A stretch of 23,052 nt of DNA. Source: an uncultured Alphaproteobacteria bacterium. Lineage in GTDB: Bacteria > Pseudomonadota > Alphaproteobacteria > Caulobacterales > Caulobacteraceae. The stretch lies in NCBI GenBank assembly GCA_903933475.1, contig CAIZKE010000116.1, positions 1-23,052 on the forward strand, in the 5' to 3' direction. The notes below the pieces were generated by a model. The model did not search any database. It saw only the letters and a program-made list of their open reading frames with translations, and was not told the DNA's origin. Positions 1-7,119 of this stretch are shown in pieces. Both the position numbers and the translations under genes were made by a program. The number at the start of each line of letters is the position of its first letter. Position 1 is the stretch's first letter.

Positions 1-84
1 CGCCGCAAGGCCAAGTGGGCCGTGGTGACCATGTGCATCGGCGGCGGCCAGGGCGGCGCCGGCCTGTTCGAAGTCTACAACTGA
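1..84 (+). CDS. Thiolase (acetyl-CoA acyltransferase), C-terminal end only
   Basis: The window opens inside a reading frame whose last 27 residues include CIGGGQGGAG followed by LFEVYN and a TGA stop. This is the conserved C-terminal signature of the thiolase superfamily. The Cys of CIGGGQG is the second active-site cysteine, which acts as acid/base during Claisen condensation or thiolysis of 3-ketoacyl-CoA. The start and the nucleophilic Cys lie upstream of the window, so the subtype (degradative or biosynthetic) cannot be told. It converges on the CoA-transferase, with 60 bp between the two stop codons. Confidence 0.85.
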   Translation, partial: RRKAKWAVVTMCIGGGQGGAGLFEVYN

Positions 85-92
85 TCGGCCAG

Positions 93-114
93 GCCCCCGC
101 CTCCGGGCGGGGGC
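93..114. terminator. GC-rich hairpin between convergent genes, possible bidirectional terminator
   Basis: A perfect 9-bp stem (GCCCCCGCC at 93-101 with GGCGGGGGC at 106-114) closes a TCCG loop, 9 bp after the thiolase stop and 30 bp from the CoA-transferase stop. Neither side has a T-tract, so it is a poor intrinsic terminator by the classical rule. It may work with Rho or protect 3' ends. Confidence 0.4.
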
Positions 115-144
115 TGACGCCTCAGCGCCTGTCGTGGCCCGTGC

Positions 145-1332
145 TCACCCGAGCCGGGCCATGACTTTTTGGATCACCTCTTCCGCGACCCCGGCCTCGG
201 CCAGGACCTCCCGGGTGTGCTCGCCCAGCTTCGGCGCCCCGCGGGTGACCTCCGGCGCGCCCTCGGGGAAGCGGCCCGGTGCCGCCGGCGAGGCCATGCG
301 CCCGCCCCAGCCATCCGACACCTCCACCGCGCAGCCCGTGGCCAGGTACTGCTCGCTCCCCACCACCTCCGACAGGCTTTGCAGGGGCGCCCAGGCCAGG
401 TCCGCCTCGGTCAGGATCACCGCCGCCTCGGCCAGGGTCATGCGGGAAAAGGCCGCGTCTGCCCGGGCGCGGATCTCGCGGACGATATCGAGGTCTGTCG
501 TCGGCAGGGCGTAGCGGAGATCGTCAATGACCTCCGGATGGCCCAGCACCTTCATCAGGGTCGGATAGCAGGTCGGCCCCTTGAGCACGAAGGTGAGCCA
601 GCGGTCGTCCAGCGTGCGGAAGTAGATCCCTGAGATCGGATGGGGGCGCAGGTTCCGGGGCTGGGTGGTTGGCGCCTCACCGAAGCGGAGCTGGGTGGCC
701 ATGTCCCAGCCCAGGGCGTAGGAGGCCGTGCGCAGGAGGGAGCACTCCACCAGCCGTCCGCGCCCTGTCGCGTGGCGCTCATGCAGGGCCGCCAGGACCG
801 AGGACAGGGTGGCCAGGGCGGTGGTGTGGTCGCCAAAACCCGGCCGGCAGGCGAAGGGCTCCTGGTCCGGGGGGATGTGCGAACGGCCGACGCCGCTCTT
901 GGTCCAGAAGACGGTGATGTCGAAGGCCGGCAGGTCGACGTCCGGCCCCTCCAGTCCCACCCCCGAGACGCTGGCGTAGATCAGCCGGGGGAAGGCGGCG
1001 TGCAGGGCGCCATAGTCCAGGCGCGCGCGCTTCAGGGCGCCGGGTCGCACGTTGGTGATGAAGACGTCGGCGTCCCCCAGTATGGCGAGCAGGGCCTCGC
1101 GGCCCTCGGGCGAGGCAATGTCGAGGGCCACGCCGCGCTTGCCCCGGTTCTCCATGGTGAAGATGGGATTGCCGGGGGTCTCGGGGCTCTCCGGGAAGAA
1201 GGTACGGGTGGCGTCTCCTCCCAGGGACTCCACCTTGATCACATCGGCACCCCAGTCGGCCATGATCGCGGCACAGCCCGGCGCGGCGATCCAGGTGGCC
1301 AGCTCGACGACCTTCAGTCCTTGCAGAAGCAT
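145..1332 (-). CDS. CaiB/BaiF family (class III) CoA-transferase
   Basis: The 395-residue protein has the usual length of the CaiB/BaiF family, which moves CoA between acyl groups through an aspartyl-CoA anhydride or thioester. Family hallmarks are the N-terminal LKVVELATWIAAPGCAAIMA segment (residues 6-25), ADVIKVES (29-36), the NRGKRGVALD nucleotide-loop segment (62-71), and DLPAFDITVFW, in which D138 matches the catalytic Asp. I chose the ATG at 1332 over an upstream in-frame start at 1470 because family homology begins exactly there and GGGGGAAA precedes it. The 46 extra residues would run into the divergent promoter. It probably activates or swaps CoA on a catabolic acid. The substrate is unknown. 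Confidence 0.9.
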   Translation of the reverse strand: MLLQGLKVVELATWIAAPGCAAIMADWGADVIKVESLGGDATRTFFPESPETPGNPIFTMENRGKRGVALDIASPEGREALLAILGDADVFITNVRPGALKRARLDYGALHAAFPRLIYASVSGVGLEGPDVDLPAFDITVFWTKSGVGRSHIPPDQEPFACRPGFGDHTTALATLSSVLAALHERHATGRGRLVECSLLRTASYALGWDMATQLRFGEAPTTQPRNLRPHPISGIYFRTLDDRWLTFVLKGPTCYPTLMKVLGHPEVIDDLRYALPTTDLDIVREIRARADAAFSRMTLAEAAVILTEADLAWAPLQSLSEVVGSEQYLATGCAVEVSDGWGGRMASPAAPGRFPEGAPEVTRGAPKLGEHTREVLAEAGVAEEVIQKVMARLG

Positions 1333-1462
1333 GGTTTCCCCCCGTGGCGTCTGTGCGCCTCCAGACCTTGAGATTGGCCCTGATTGACCGGCCTCACAAG
1401 CCGCTCTATCCCCAAGGAACAGCTTGCCGACGCCGATCCGGCACCTGGCGCGGAGCCACCCG

Positions 1463-2704
1463 ATGACCACCGAAGATCCCGCCGCCGAGGCTCCCCCCGC
1501 CGTCGCCGGGACCCGGACCCCCAGCCGGCGCTACATGGCCCGGCGCGAGGCCATCATCGCCTCGGCAGTTCGCGAGATGAACCGCCATGGCGTGCGGGGC
1601 ATGACCCTGGGCGATGTCGCCGCCCGCCTGAACCTCGTGCCCACCGGGGTCATCTACTATTTCCGCAACAAGGAAGAACTGGCGGTAGCGGCCTTCGAGC
1701 GCAGCATCGCCAGGCTCCAGGCCCTGGCCGAGGCAGCCCGGGCACACGACACCGAACGGGAACGTGTCGAGGCTTTCGTTCACCTCTTCATCGGCCTCCA
1801 GCAGCAAATCGAACTGGGCGAGGCCGAGCCCCTGACCGTCTTCAACGATGTCCGGGCCCTGAACTGCGAAAGCGTAAACCAGGCCTATGTCGAACTGTTC
1901 CGGACGATCCGGTCGCTCCTGGACCGCCGGGACAACCGCAGCCGGTCCGACCTCAATGGCCGCACCCACTTTCTCATCAGCGCCCTGACCTTCGTCAGTG
2001 CCTGGATCTACACCTGGCGGGTCGAGGACTATCCGCGCATCGCCGTGCGGATCACGTCCATCCTGCTGGATGGGATCCCCGGAGACGGCAAGCTGCTGGG
2101 ACCGCGGCGCCTGGACCTGCAGCCGGTCGGGGAAGAGATTGACGAGGGCTCGGCCGAGCACTTCCTTCGCGCCGCCACCCAGTTGATCAATGACGAGGGG
2201 TACCATGGTGCCTCGGTCGACCGGATCTCGTCGAAGCTCAATGTCACCAAGGGCGCCTTCTACCACTACAACGCCACGAAGGATGACCTGGTGGTCGCCT
2301 GCTTCCAGCGCACCTTCGACGTGCTCTGGCGGGCCATCGATGCCGCGGAAGCCAGCGGCGGAGACGGGCTGGAAGTGATCCGTTCCCTGCTGCAAGCCGT
2401 CCTCGAACTCCAGGTGGGACCCGCCCCCCTGCTGCGGACCAGCGCCCTGACAACGGTTCCGGAGGAAATCCGGGCCGACCTGATGTTCCGGCTGCGGCAG
2501 ATCTCGATCCGCCTGGGCTCCATGCTCTGCGACGGGATCGCCGACGGGTCCGTCCGGCCCCTGGACACCAGCATCACGGCACAGATCCTCACTGCAGGGA
2601 TCAACGCCGCCTCCGAACTGGTGTGGTGGCAGCCCGGAGAGGCCCCTGAGGTCAGCGCCCGCCTGTTCGCCGACGCCATGGTGCGCGGCGTGCTCTGCGA
2701 CTGA
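1463..2704 (+). CDS. Tandem TetR-family regulator (two HTH domains in one polypeptide)
   Basis: The 413-residue protein carries two complete TetR units. Domain 1 HTH (about residues 23-75) contains MTLGDVAARLNLVPTGVIYY then FRNKEEL. Domain 2 HTH (about 230-285) contains ASVDRISSKLNVTKGAFYHY then NATKDDL. Each is followed by a helical ligand-binding-like segment. Typical TetR proteins are about 200 residues, so this looks like a natural fusion of two. The start is uncertain: ATG 1463 has GGAG seven bases upstream, while an in-frame TTG at 1424 follows AAGGA and would add 13 residues. It lies divergent from the CoA-transferase and 19 bp ahead of a second TetR gene, probably in one operon. Ligand and operator are unknown. 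It may control the neighbouring catabolic genes. Confidence 0.88.
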   Translation: MTTEDPAAEAPPAVAGTRTPSRRYMARREAIIASAVREMNRHGVRGMTLGDVAARLNLVPTGVIYYFRNKEELAVAAFERSIARLQALAEAARAHDTERERVEAFVHLFIGLQQQIELGEAEPLTVFNDVRALNCESVNQAYVELFRTIRSLLDRRDNRSRSDLNGRTHFLISALTFVSAWIYTWRVEDYPRIAVRITSILLDGIPGDGKLLGPRRLDLQPVGEEIDEGSAEHFLRAATQLINDEGYHGASVDRISSKLNVTKGAFYHYNATKDDLVVACFQRTFDVLWRAIDAAEASGGDGLEVIRSLLQAVLELQVGPAPLLRTSALTTVPEEIRADLMFRLRQISIRLGSMLCDGIADGSVRPLDTSITAQILTAGINAASELVWWQPGEAPEVSARLFADAMVRGVLCD

Positions 2705-2723
2705 AGCCCTGCAGGCGTACTGC

Positions 2724-3437
2724 ATGGGAATGGACAGGATCGGACGGATGACCCTCCACCCACAGGCAGAGCAAACCTCCTCCGGCACGCGTCGTCGCCC
2801 CAAGCAGGCCCGGGGCCTGGAGACCTACGAACACATCCTGGTCACTGCGGAAAAGATTCTGGTGCGGGATGGGTTCAAGGGCTTCACCACTGTGAGCATC
2901 GCCCGGGAAGGGGGGATCAATGTCGCCACCCTCTATCGATACTTCAGCGACAAGCAGGAAATCCTTGTGGCGATGTTCGAGCGGCTAAATGCCGAGCGGG
3001 AAGCGGCCTCCCGCGACATCGTCGAGGCCATGCACCGGGGCGTGCCCTGGAGGGATGCGCTCGAAGAGGGGTTCCGCAACCTGGTGGAGATCCGGCGCCA
3101 GAACCCCGGCATGGCCGCCCTGGCCCTTGCCATGAGCGCCACGCCAAGCCTGGCGGGCCTCCTGCGGCGCTTCAGGCAGTCAAACGCCCGGATCGTATCC
3201 GAAGCGCTTACCGAGATTGCGGGGCTCGACCCGGACTCGGCGATGATCGTCGCCCAGTGCGCCATCGAGGCGCATGCCTCCCTGCTCGACATGTGGCTGC
3301 TGGACTATGGCCGCCAGGAAGAGCGGATCGTCGAGGAAACCCGGCGCCTGCTCTTCGCCTACCTGGCCCTGTACTTCGATCGCCCTGGCCCTGGAGCGGA
3401 CCCGGCCGCCGGGGTCAGGGCCCCGACCCCGGATTGA
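2724..3437 (+). CDS. TetR/AcrR-family transcriptional regulator
   Basis: The 237-residue protein has one N-terminal TetR HTH (about residues 24-85). The recognition part includes TTVSIAREGGINVATLYRYF followed by SDKQEILVAMFERL, and a variable ligand-binding domain follows. Basic RRRPKQAR just before helix 1 is typical. ATG codons at 2724, 2730 and 2748 are in frame; 2724 has GCAGG eight bases upstream and 2748 follows GGACGG, so the first eight residues are uncertain. It starts 19 bp after the tandem TetR stop, implying one transcript. It converges on the amidohydrolase gene with a 20-bp gap and no clear terminator between them. Confidence 0.9.
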   Translation: MGMDRIGRMTLHPQAEQTSSGTRRRPKQARGLETYEHILVTAEKILVRDGFKGFTTVSIAREGGINVATLYRYFSDKQEILVAMFERLNAEREAASRDIVEAMHRGVPWRDALEEGFRNLVEIRRQNPGMAALALAMSATPSLAGLLRRFRQSNARIVSEALTEIAGLDPDSAMIVAQCAIEAHASLLDMWLLDYGRQEERIVEETRRLLFAYLALYFDRPGPGADPAAGVRAPTPD

Positions 3438-3457
3438 GGGCCAGGCGCCCCGGCGCG

Positions 3458-5341
3458 TCAGTCCCTGCCGTTCGCCTCGACAAGTGCGGCAAGCGTCCGC
3501 CGGTCCTGCTCTGTCAGCGCAGGCTCGGCTGAGGCTTGGGGATGACCGTGATCGCCACTGACCGAAGTGGGGAGCTGGGCGGTCTTCTCGGGCCCGGCGG
3601 CCGGACGGGTATAGATGACCTGGCCCTCCTTGAGGGTCTTCATGACCGTGATGTCCTTGATAGCCATGGGGGCCACCTTCAGGGGATTGGCGCTGAGGAT
3701 CACAAGGTCAGCGAGCTTGCCGGCCTCGAGCGTGCCCTTCGTCTTCTCCTCGCGGTACTGATAGGCGCCATTGATGGTGATGGCCCGCATGGCGGCATAG
3801 GGGGTCACCCTCTCATCCGGGCCAAGAATGGCACCTGAACGGGTCTGGCGATTGACCACGTTCCAGGCGGCGTAGATGAGGCTGGGGCTCACACCCGCCG
3901 GCCAATCTGTGTGGATGGTCCAGTTGACCCCCAACCTCTCGGCGGAATTAGCGGGCCCGACCCAGCCCAGGCGGTCAGGACCAATCAGATCCCGGATGTA
4001 GTCTCCCAAAGAATAGATGCCGGCCGCCGTGAAGCTGACCGTCCCGTTGAGGGCCTTGACCCGCTGCAGCTGGTCCGGGCGCAGGAACTGGGCATGCTGG
4101 ACGATCGGACGGTCCTCGCCCATGCTCTTCTCCCGGGCCGTCGCCTCGGCAGCAACCAGGACCTGCTCAATGGCCTCATCGCCGATGGCGTGGGCGGCGA
4201 TCTGGCGGTTGGTCTTCCAGTTCTTCTGCAGGGCGGCGACCAGTTCATCCTGGGGGTCGACCCGCATGCCGCGGTAGTCCGGCGTGGTGACGCCTGGCGG
4301 ATTCTTGGCGAAGGGGCGCGAGAGGAAGGCCGTTTCGACGCTGCCGTCCATCCAGAACTTGATGCCCGCCAGCCGGACCCGGTTGATGTAGCGCTGGTCG
4401 AGGTCCGGCCGCACCGCAAGGAGGTCGGCGCTCGTCTCGCCGTTGGGGTTCGTGCGGCTCTTCTGGATCTGGTAGGCGGAATCGATGATCCGCGCCGAGG
4501 CCGAGGCCTTGGCGAACATGACAAGGTCGATGGGCAGGAGCTTCTCGTTGATGATGGCCGTGACGATCGAAATGTCGTCGCCGCTCAGTCCCAGCCCCAT
4601 CTCGCTCGCCGTGGTCATTCCATTCTCGACCCAGAGCTGAGTGGCCCGCTGGACACCCTTCCGGGTCTGGGCCTCCGTCAGGGGCTGCCGGGTCGCCAGG
4701 ATCGCCATCCATGCCGTTTCGGCGGCATGGCCCTCGAGCTCGCGCCCCCCCGGCAGGCGGTCGAAAAAGCCGCCCTCCGGGTCGGGGGTATCGGCGCCCA
4801 GCTTCAATTCCTTCATCAGGGCAGAGTTGAAGACCCCATGGTGGCCGGATCCATCGGAAATGCCGATCGGACGGGTGGCGCTCACCGTGTCGAGTTCTGC
4901 CCGCGTCGGGTGACGCTTCTCGGCCATTTGCTCGGCCCGGTAGCCCATGCCGACAATCCGATCGCCCTCGGGGGTTTCCGCGGCGTGCGCCTTCAGGCGG
5001 GCCAGCAGTTCGGGAATGTTCCTGACGCCGGCGAGGTCGGCGTCGAGCATGGTGTGGGTGGCGTAGATCAGATGGCCGTGGGCGTCGATGAACCCTGGCA
5101 TGAGGGTCGCGCCAGCCAGGTTGACCTGGCGGGCGTCCTTCCCGGCGGCGCGAAGGGCGTCCGATCGCTTGCCGACATAGAGAATCTTGCCGTCCTTCTC
5201 GACCAGAGCTTCGACATAGGCTGGGGTCGGCCCCTTCATGGTCAGAATGTCCCCACCGCTATAGACGGTAGCGGGCGCCGCCAGGGCGGAGGCGCTGAGC
5301 ATCAGGCTGGCGATGAACCCTGCGGTGGAGGCGACTCTCAT
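3458..5341 (-). CDS. Exported YtcJ-like metal-dependent amidohydrolase (amidohydrolase family 3)
   Basis: The 627-residue protein has a signal peptide (MRVASTAGF to ALAAP, cleavage near residue 22), so it is predicted to be periplasmic. The amidohydrolase fold is shown by GATLMPGFIDAHGH with metal ligands H88 and H90, GIKFWMDGS with K328 (the position of the bridging carboxylated Lys), AAHAIGDEA with H384, VQHAQFL with H416, and HTDWPAG with D479. All expected ligands are present, so it should be active on an amide, ester or cyclic C-N bond. The substrate is not predictable. ATG 5341 is preceded by GGAG at seven bases and begins exactly at the signal peptide. A longer frame to 5446 would overlap the porin and mask the signal. 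It lies 52 bp downstream of the porin, probably co-transcribed. Confidence 0.9.
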   Translation of the reverse strand: MRVASTAGFIASLMLSASALAAPATVYSGGDILTMKGPTPAYVEALVEKDGKILYVGKRSDALRAAGKDARQVNLAGATLMPGFIDAHGHLIYATHTMLDADLAGVRNIPELLARLKAHAAETPEGDRIVGMGYRAEQMAEKRHPTRAELDTVSATRPIGISDGSGHHGVFNSALMKELKLGADTPDPEGGFFDRLPGGRELEGHAAETAWMAILATRQPLTEAQTRKGVQRATQLWVENGMTTASEMGLGLSGDDISIVTAIINEKLLPIDLVMFAKASASARIIDSAYQIQKSRTNPNGETSADLLAVRPDLDQRYINRVRLAGIKFWMDGSVETAFLSRPFAKNPPGVTTPDYRGMRVDPQDELVAALQKNWKTNRQIAAHAIGDEAIEQVLVAAEATAREKSMGEDRPIVQHAQFLRPDQLQRVKALNGTVSFTAAGIYSLGDYIRDLIGPDRLGWVGPANSAERLGVNWTIHTDWPAGVSPSLIYAAWNVVNRQTRSGAILGPDERVTPYAAMRAITINGAYQYREEKTKGTLEAGKLADLVILSANPLKVAPMAIKDITVMKTLKEGQVIYTRPAAGPEKTAQLPTSVSGDHGHPQASAEPALTEQDRRTLAALVEANGRD

Positions 5342-5393
5342 TTGCAGTCTCCGGTTTCGATTGTGACCGGCCCCGGGCTGGGGCTTTGGGGGG

Positions 5394-6941
5394 TTAGAAG
5401 CGCAGTTCTGACGACAGCATGAAGGCGAAGCCGTCGTTGTCGACATAGACGGGGCGGCCCAGGGGGTCGAAGCCGGCGAGCAGGGCGGTCTGGCGCCAGG
5501 TCGCCTCGAACCCGAGGGTGGTCATCGGGCTGGGATCCCAGAAGAGGTTGGCGAAGGCGGTCTCATTGGCCCCGATTCCCGGGGCATCGCCCTTGTCCGG
5601 ACGATCGATGCCGTAGCCCAGGTGGGAATGAAGCTTGGGTGTCCAGTAATAGGCCGCCTCACCCCAGTAGCCATCGCTGGAAATCGGCGTGCGCTCGGTG
5701 CTGTTCACGGTCTGGAAGGCGGTGGCGAGATAGGCCCCAAGCGCCTTTCCGCTGTAGACTTCGCCCTGGACGCCAAAGCGGTCCGTGAGCCTCCAGGATC
5801 CCTCGACAGCGACGCCGTTCAGGGTGGTGGTGTAGGAACCGATGTCGGTGACAGTGGGGTCCGGGTTCCGGTCATAGAGGGTCCGGAAGCGGCCTGTGGC
5901 CCCGGACACGCCCAGCACATACTTGGGCCAGGGCAGGGTGGCCTCGCGGTCGTTTCCACGGGTCCAGGCGATCCTGCCCTCGAAGTTGGGCACACCCGTG
6001 TTCTCGGTCGAGTTGGCGAAACCGGGCTTGATGTTGCTGGGCAGGGCATCCGCGACGGCGCCCTGGATCACAAGCCGGTCGGACCCCTTCACGAAGAACC
6101 GTTCCACCCGGAGTTGCGGCTTGAACGAGTTGCCCGCATTTCCGGAGCCGGCAAAGGCCGACATGCGGTCGACCATGTTCGGGATCATCGGGCTGAACAC
6201 GTCCTGCTGAAGGCCGGCGGCGAACCGCCACTTGTCGCTGGTCGCATCGATGTAGGCGAAGCCGGGATACAGGCCGTACTTCCCGGACAGGAGGTCGCCG
6301 TCAAACAGGTAGGCGTAAATCATGCCCCCCAGCTGGAAGTCCCCCAGCTGGGCACCCTTGATGCTGATCAGGAGGGACGAAAGTCGCGCGTCAATCTTGG
6401 TCGTCCCATCGGGGACCCCGGGGATTTTCGGAAGGACGAAGAACGGGGTGGCGTCGGGCTGCATCCGGGCCGTGGTGGTGGTGACCGTCGTTCGAAGGGC
6501 CCCCGCCAGGGTCACGTCGAGGCCGGCGAAACGGGTTCCGACCGGCCCCGGGCGGGCCGGCTCCAGGTCCATACCGCCATCAGGCCCGCCATCCGCATCC
6601 ACGACGGCCAGCGTATCGACGGCGTCCGCCTTCGCCACGGACGCGCCTGCCGCTACGGCTGCGCCCGCCGCCGGGGCGGCTGACACGGTGGAGGTCGCAG
6701 GCGCGGGAGCCCCGATCCGTGCAGCCAGATCGCGGAGCAGGCGTTCCTGCTGCTGCAGCCGGGCTTCCTGACTTTCGATGACCGCCTGTTGGCGCTCAAG
6801 CTGTTCCCTCAGCCTCTGGACCTGCGGATCCTCGGCTGCGGAGGCCCCTGCGGCGGCGAGGACGGTGAGGCTGGCCGCCGCTGCAGCCAGGACCTGGGAC
6901 GAAACCAAGTTGCGACGGGGATGGATCACGAATGCGCCCAA
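5394..6941 (-). CDS. DcaP-like outer-membrane porin with N-terminal coiled coil
   Basis: The 515-residue protein has a signal peptide (hydrophobic LAAAAASLTVLAAAGASAA, about residues 18-36) and a Q/E/R-rich coiled coil (about 38-77). An Ala-rich linker (80-107) leads to a beta-barrel with alternating aromatic/hydrophobic strands that ends in SSELRF with the terminal Phe needed for barrel insertion. Coiled coil plus barrel is the architecture of DcaP-type trimeric porins, which pass dicarboxylates and other small anions in Acinetobacter. The family call is from architecture, not from an alignment. The start is a TTG at 6941, only 15 bases after an in-frame stop and with no good Shine-Dalgarno; GTG 6929 is the alternative. 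It leads the bicistron with the YtcJ-like hydrolase, so it probably supplies or exports that enzyme's substrate or product. Confidence 0.8.
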   Translation of the reverse strand: MGAFVIHPRRNLVSSQVLAAAAASLTVLAAAGASAAEDPQVQRLREQLERQQAVIESQEARLQQQERLLRDLAARIGAPAPATSTVSAAPAAGAAVAAGASVAKADAVDTLAVVDADGGPDGGMDLEPARPGPVGTRFAGLDVTLAGALRTTVTTTTARMQPDATPFFVLPKIPGVPDGTTKIDARLSSLLISIKGAQLGDFQLGGMIYAYLFDGDLLSGKYGLYPGFAYIDATSDKWRFAAGLQQDVFSPMIPNMVDRMSAFAGSGNAGNSFKPQLRVERFFVKGSDRLVIQGAVADALPSNIKPGFANSTENTGVPNFEGRIAWTRGNDREATLPWPKYVLGVSGATGRFRTLYDRNPDPTVTDIGSYTTTLNGVAVEGSWRLTDRFGVQGEVYSGKALGAYLATAFQTVNSTERTPISSDGYWGEAAYYWTPKLHSHLGYGIDRPDKGDAPGIGANETAFANLFWDPSPMTTLGFEATWRQTALLAGFDPLGRPVYVDNDGFAFMLSSELRF

Positions 6942-6959
6942 GGGTTCGAGGGAGCTTCA

Positions 6960-6988
6960 GTCTAGAAAAAGGTCCCCCGTTAATGCAA
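6960..6988 (-). promoter_or_regulatory. Putative sigma-70-type promoter for the porin-amidohydrolase operon
   Basis: On the minus strand TTGCAT (6983-6988) and CTAGAC (6960-6965) are separated by 17 bases. An AT-rich stretch (6980-7000, unusual in this GC-rich DNA) lies upstream like an UP element. The implied transcript start is only about 10-15 bases before the TTG start, giving a nearly leaderless mRNA that fits the lack of a Shine-Dalgarno. The -10 match is weak. Confidence 0.35.
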
Positions 6989-7030
6989 ATTTTTATTTAC
7001 CTTCTGGATCGTCGCCTTCCCCGCAGACCC

Positions 7031-7069
7031 AAAAAAAATGCGCCGGAGGCGGGGATCCGCTCCGGCGCA
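7031..7069 (-). terminator. Strong Rho-independent terminator of the monooxygenase-amidohydrolase operon
   Basis: Reading the minus strand, a perfect 10-bp stem (TGCGCCGGAG paired with CTCCGGCGCA, 7039-7048 and 7060-7069) is followed directly by eight T residues (7031-7038). It lies 50 bp past the stop of the amidohydrolase at 7120 and insulates the porin operon downstream. Confidence 0.92.
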
Positions 7070-7119
7070 GGTTCAGCTTCAAGAGGAGTTATGGTGAAGC
7101 TGGGTCGGTAAGGCCCGGC

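Noticed and set aside
1406..2803. Long open frame antisense to the tandem TetR gene
   Set aside because: It mirrors a well-supported TetR protein, has no recognisable domain, and arises from GC-biased third positions.
3438..3457. Possible terminator between TetR 2 and the YtcJ-like gene
   Set aside because: Only a 4-bp GCGC stem and no T-run. The gap is too short to say more.
3911..5422. 503-codon open frame antisense to the YtcJ-like amidohydrolase
   Set aside because: It has low-complexity G/R/V-rich content with no family motifs. The opposite strand has all metal ligands and a signal peptide.
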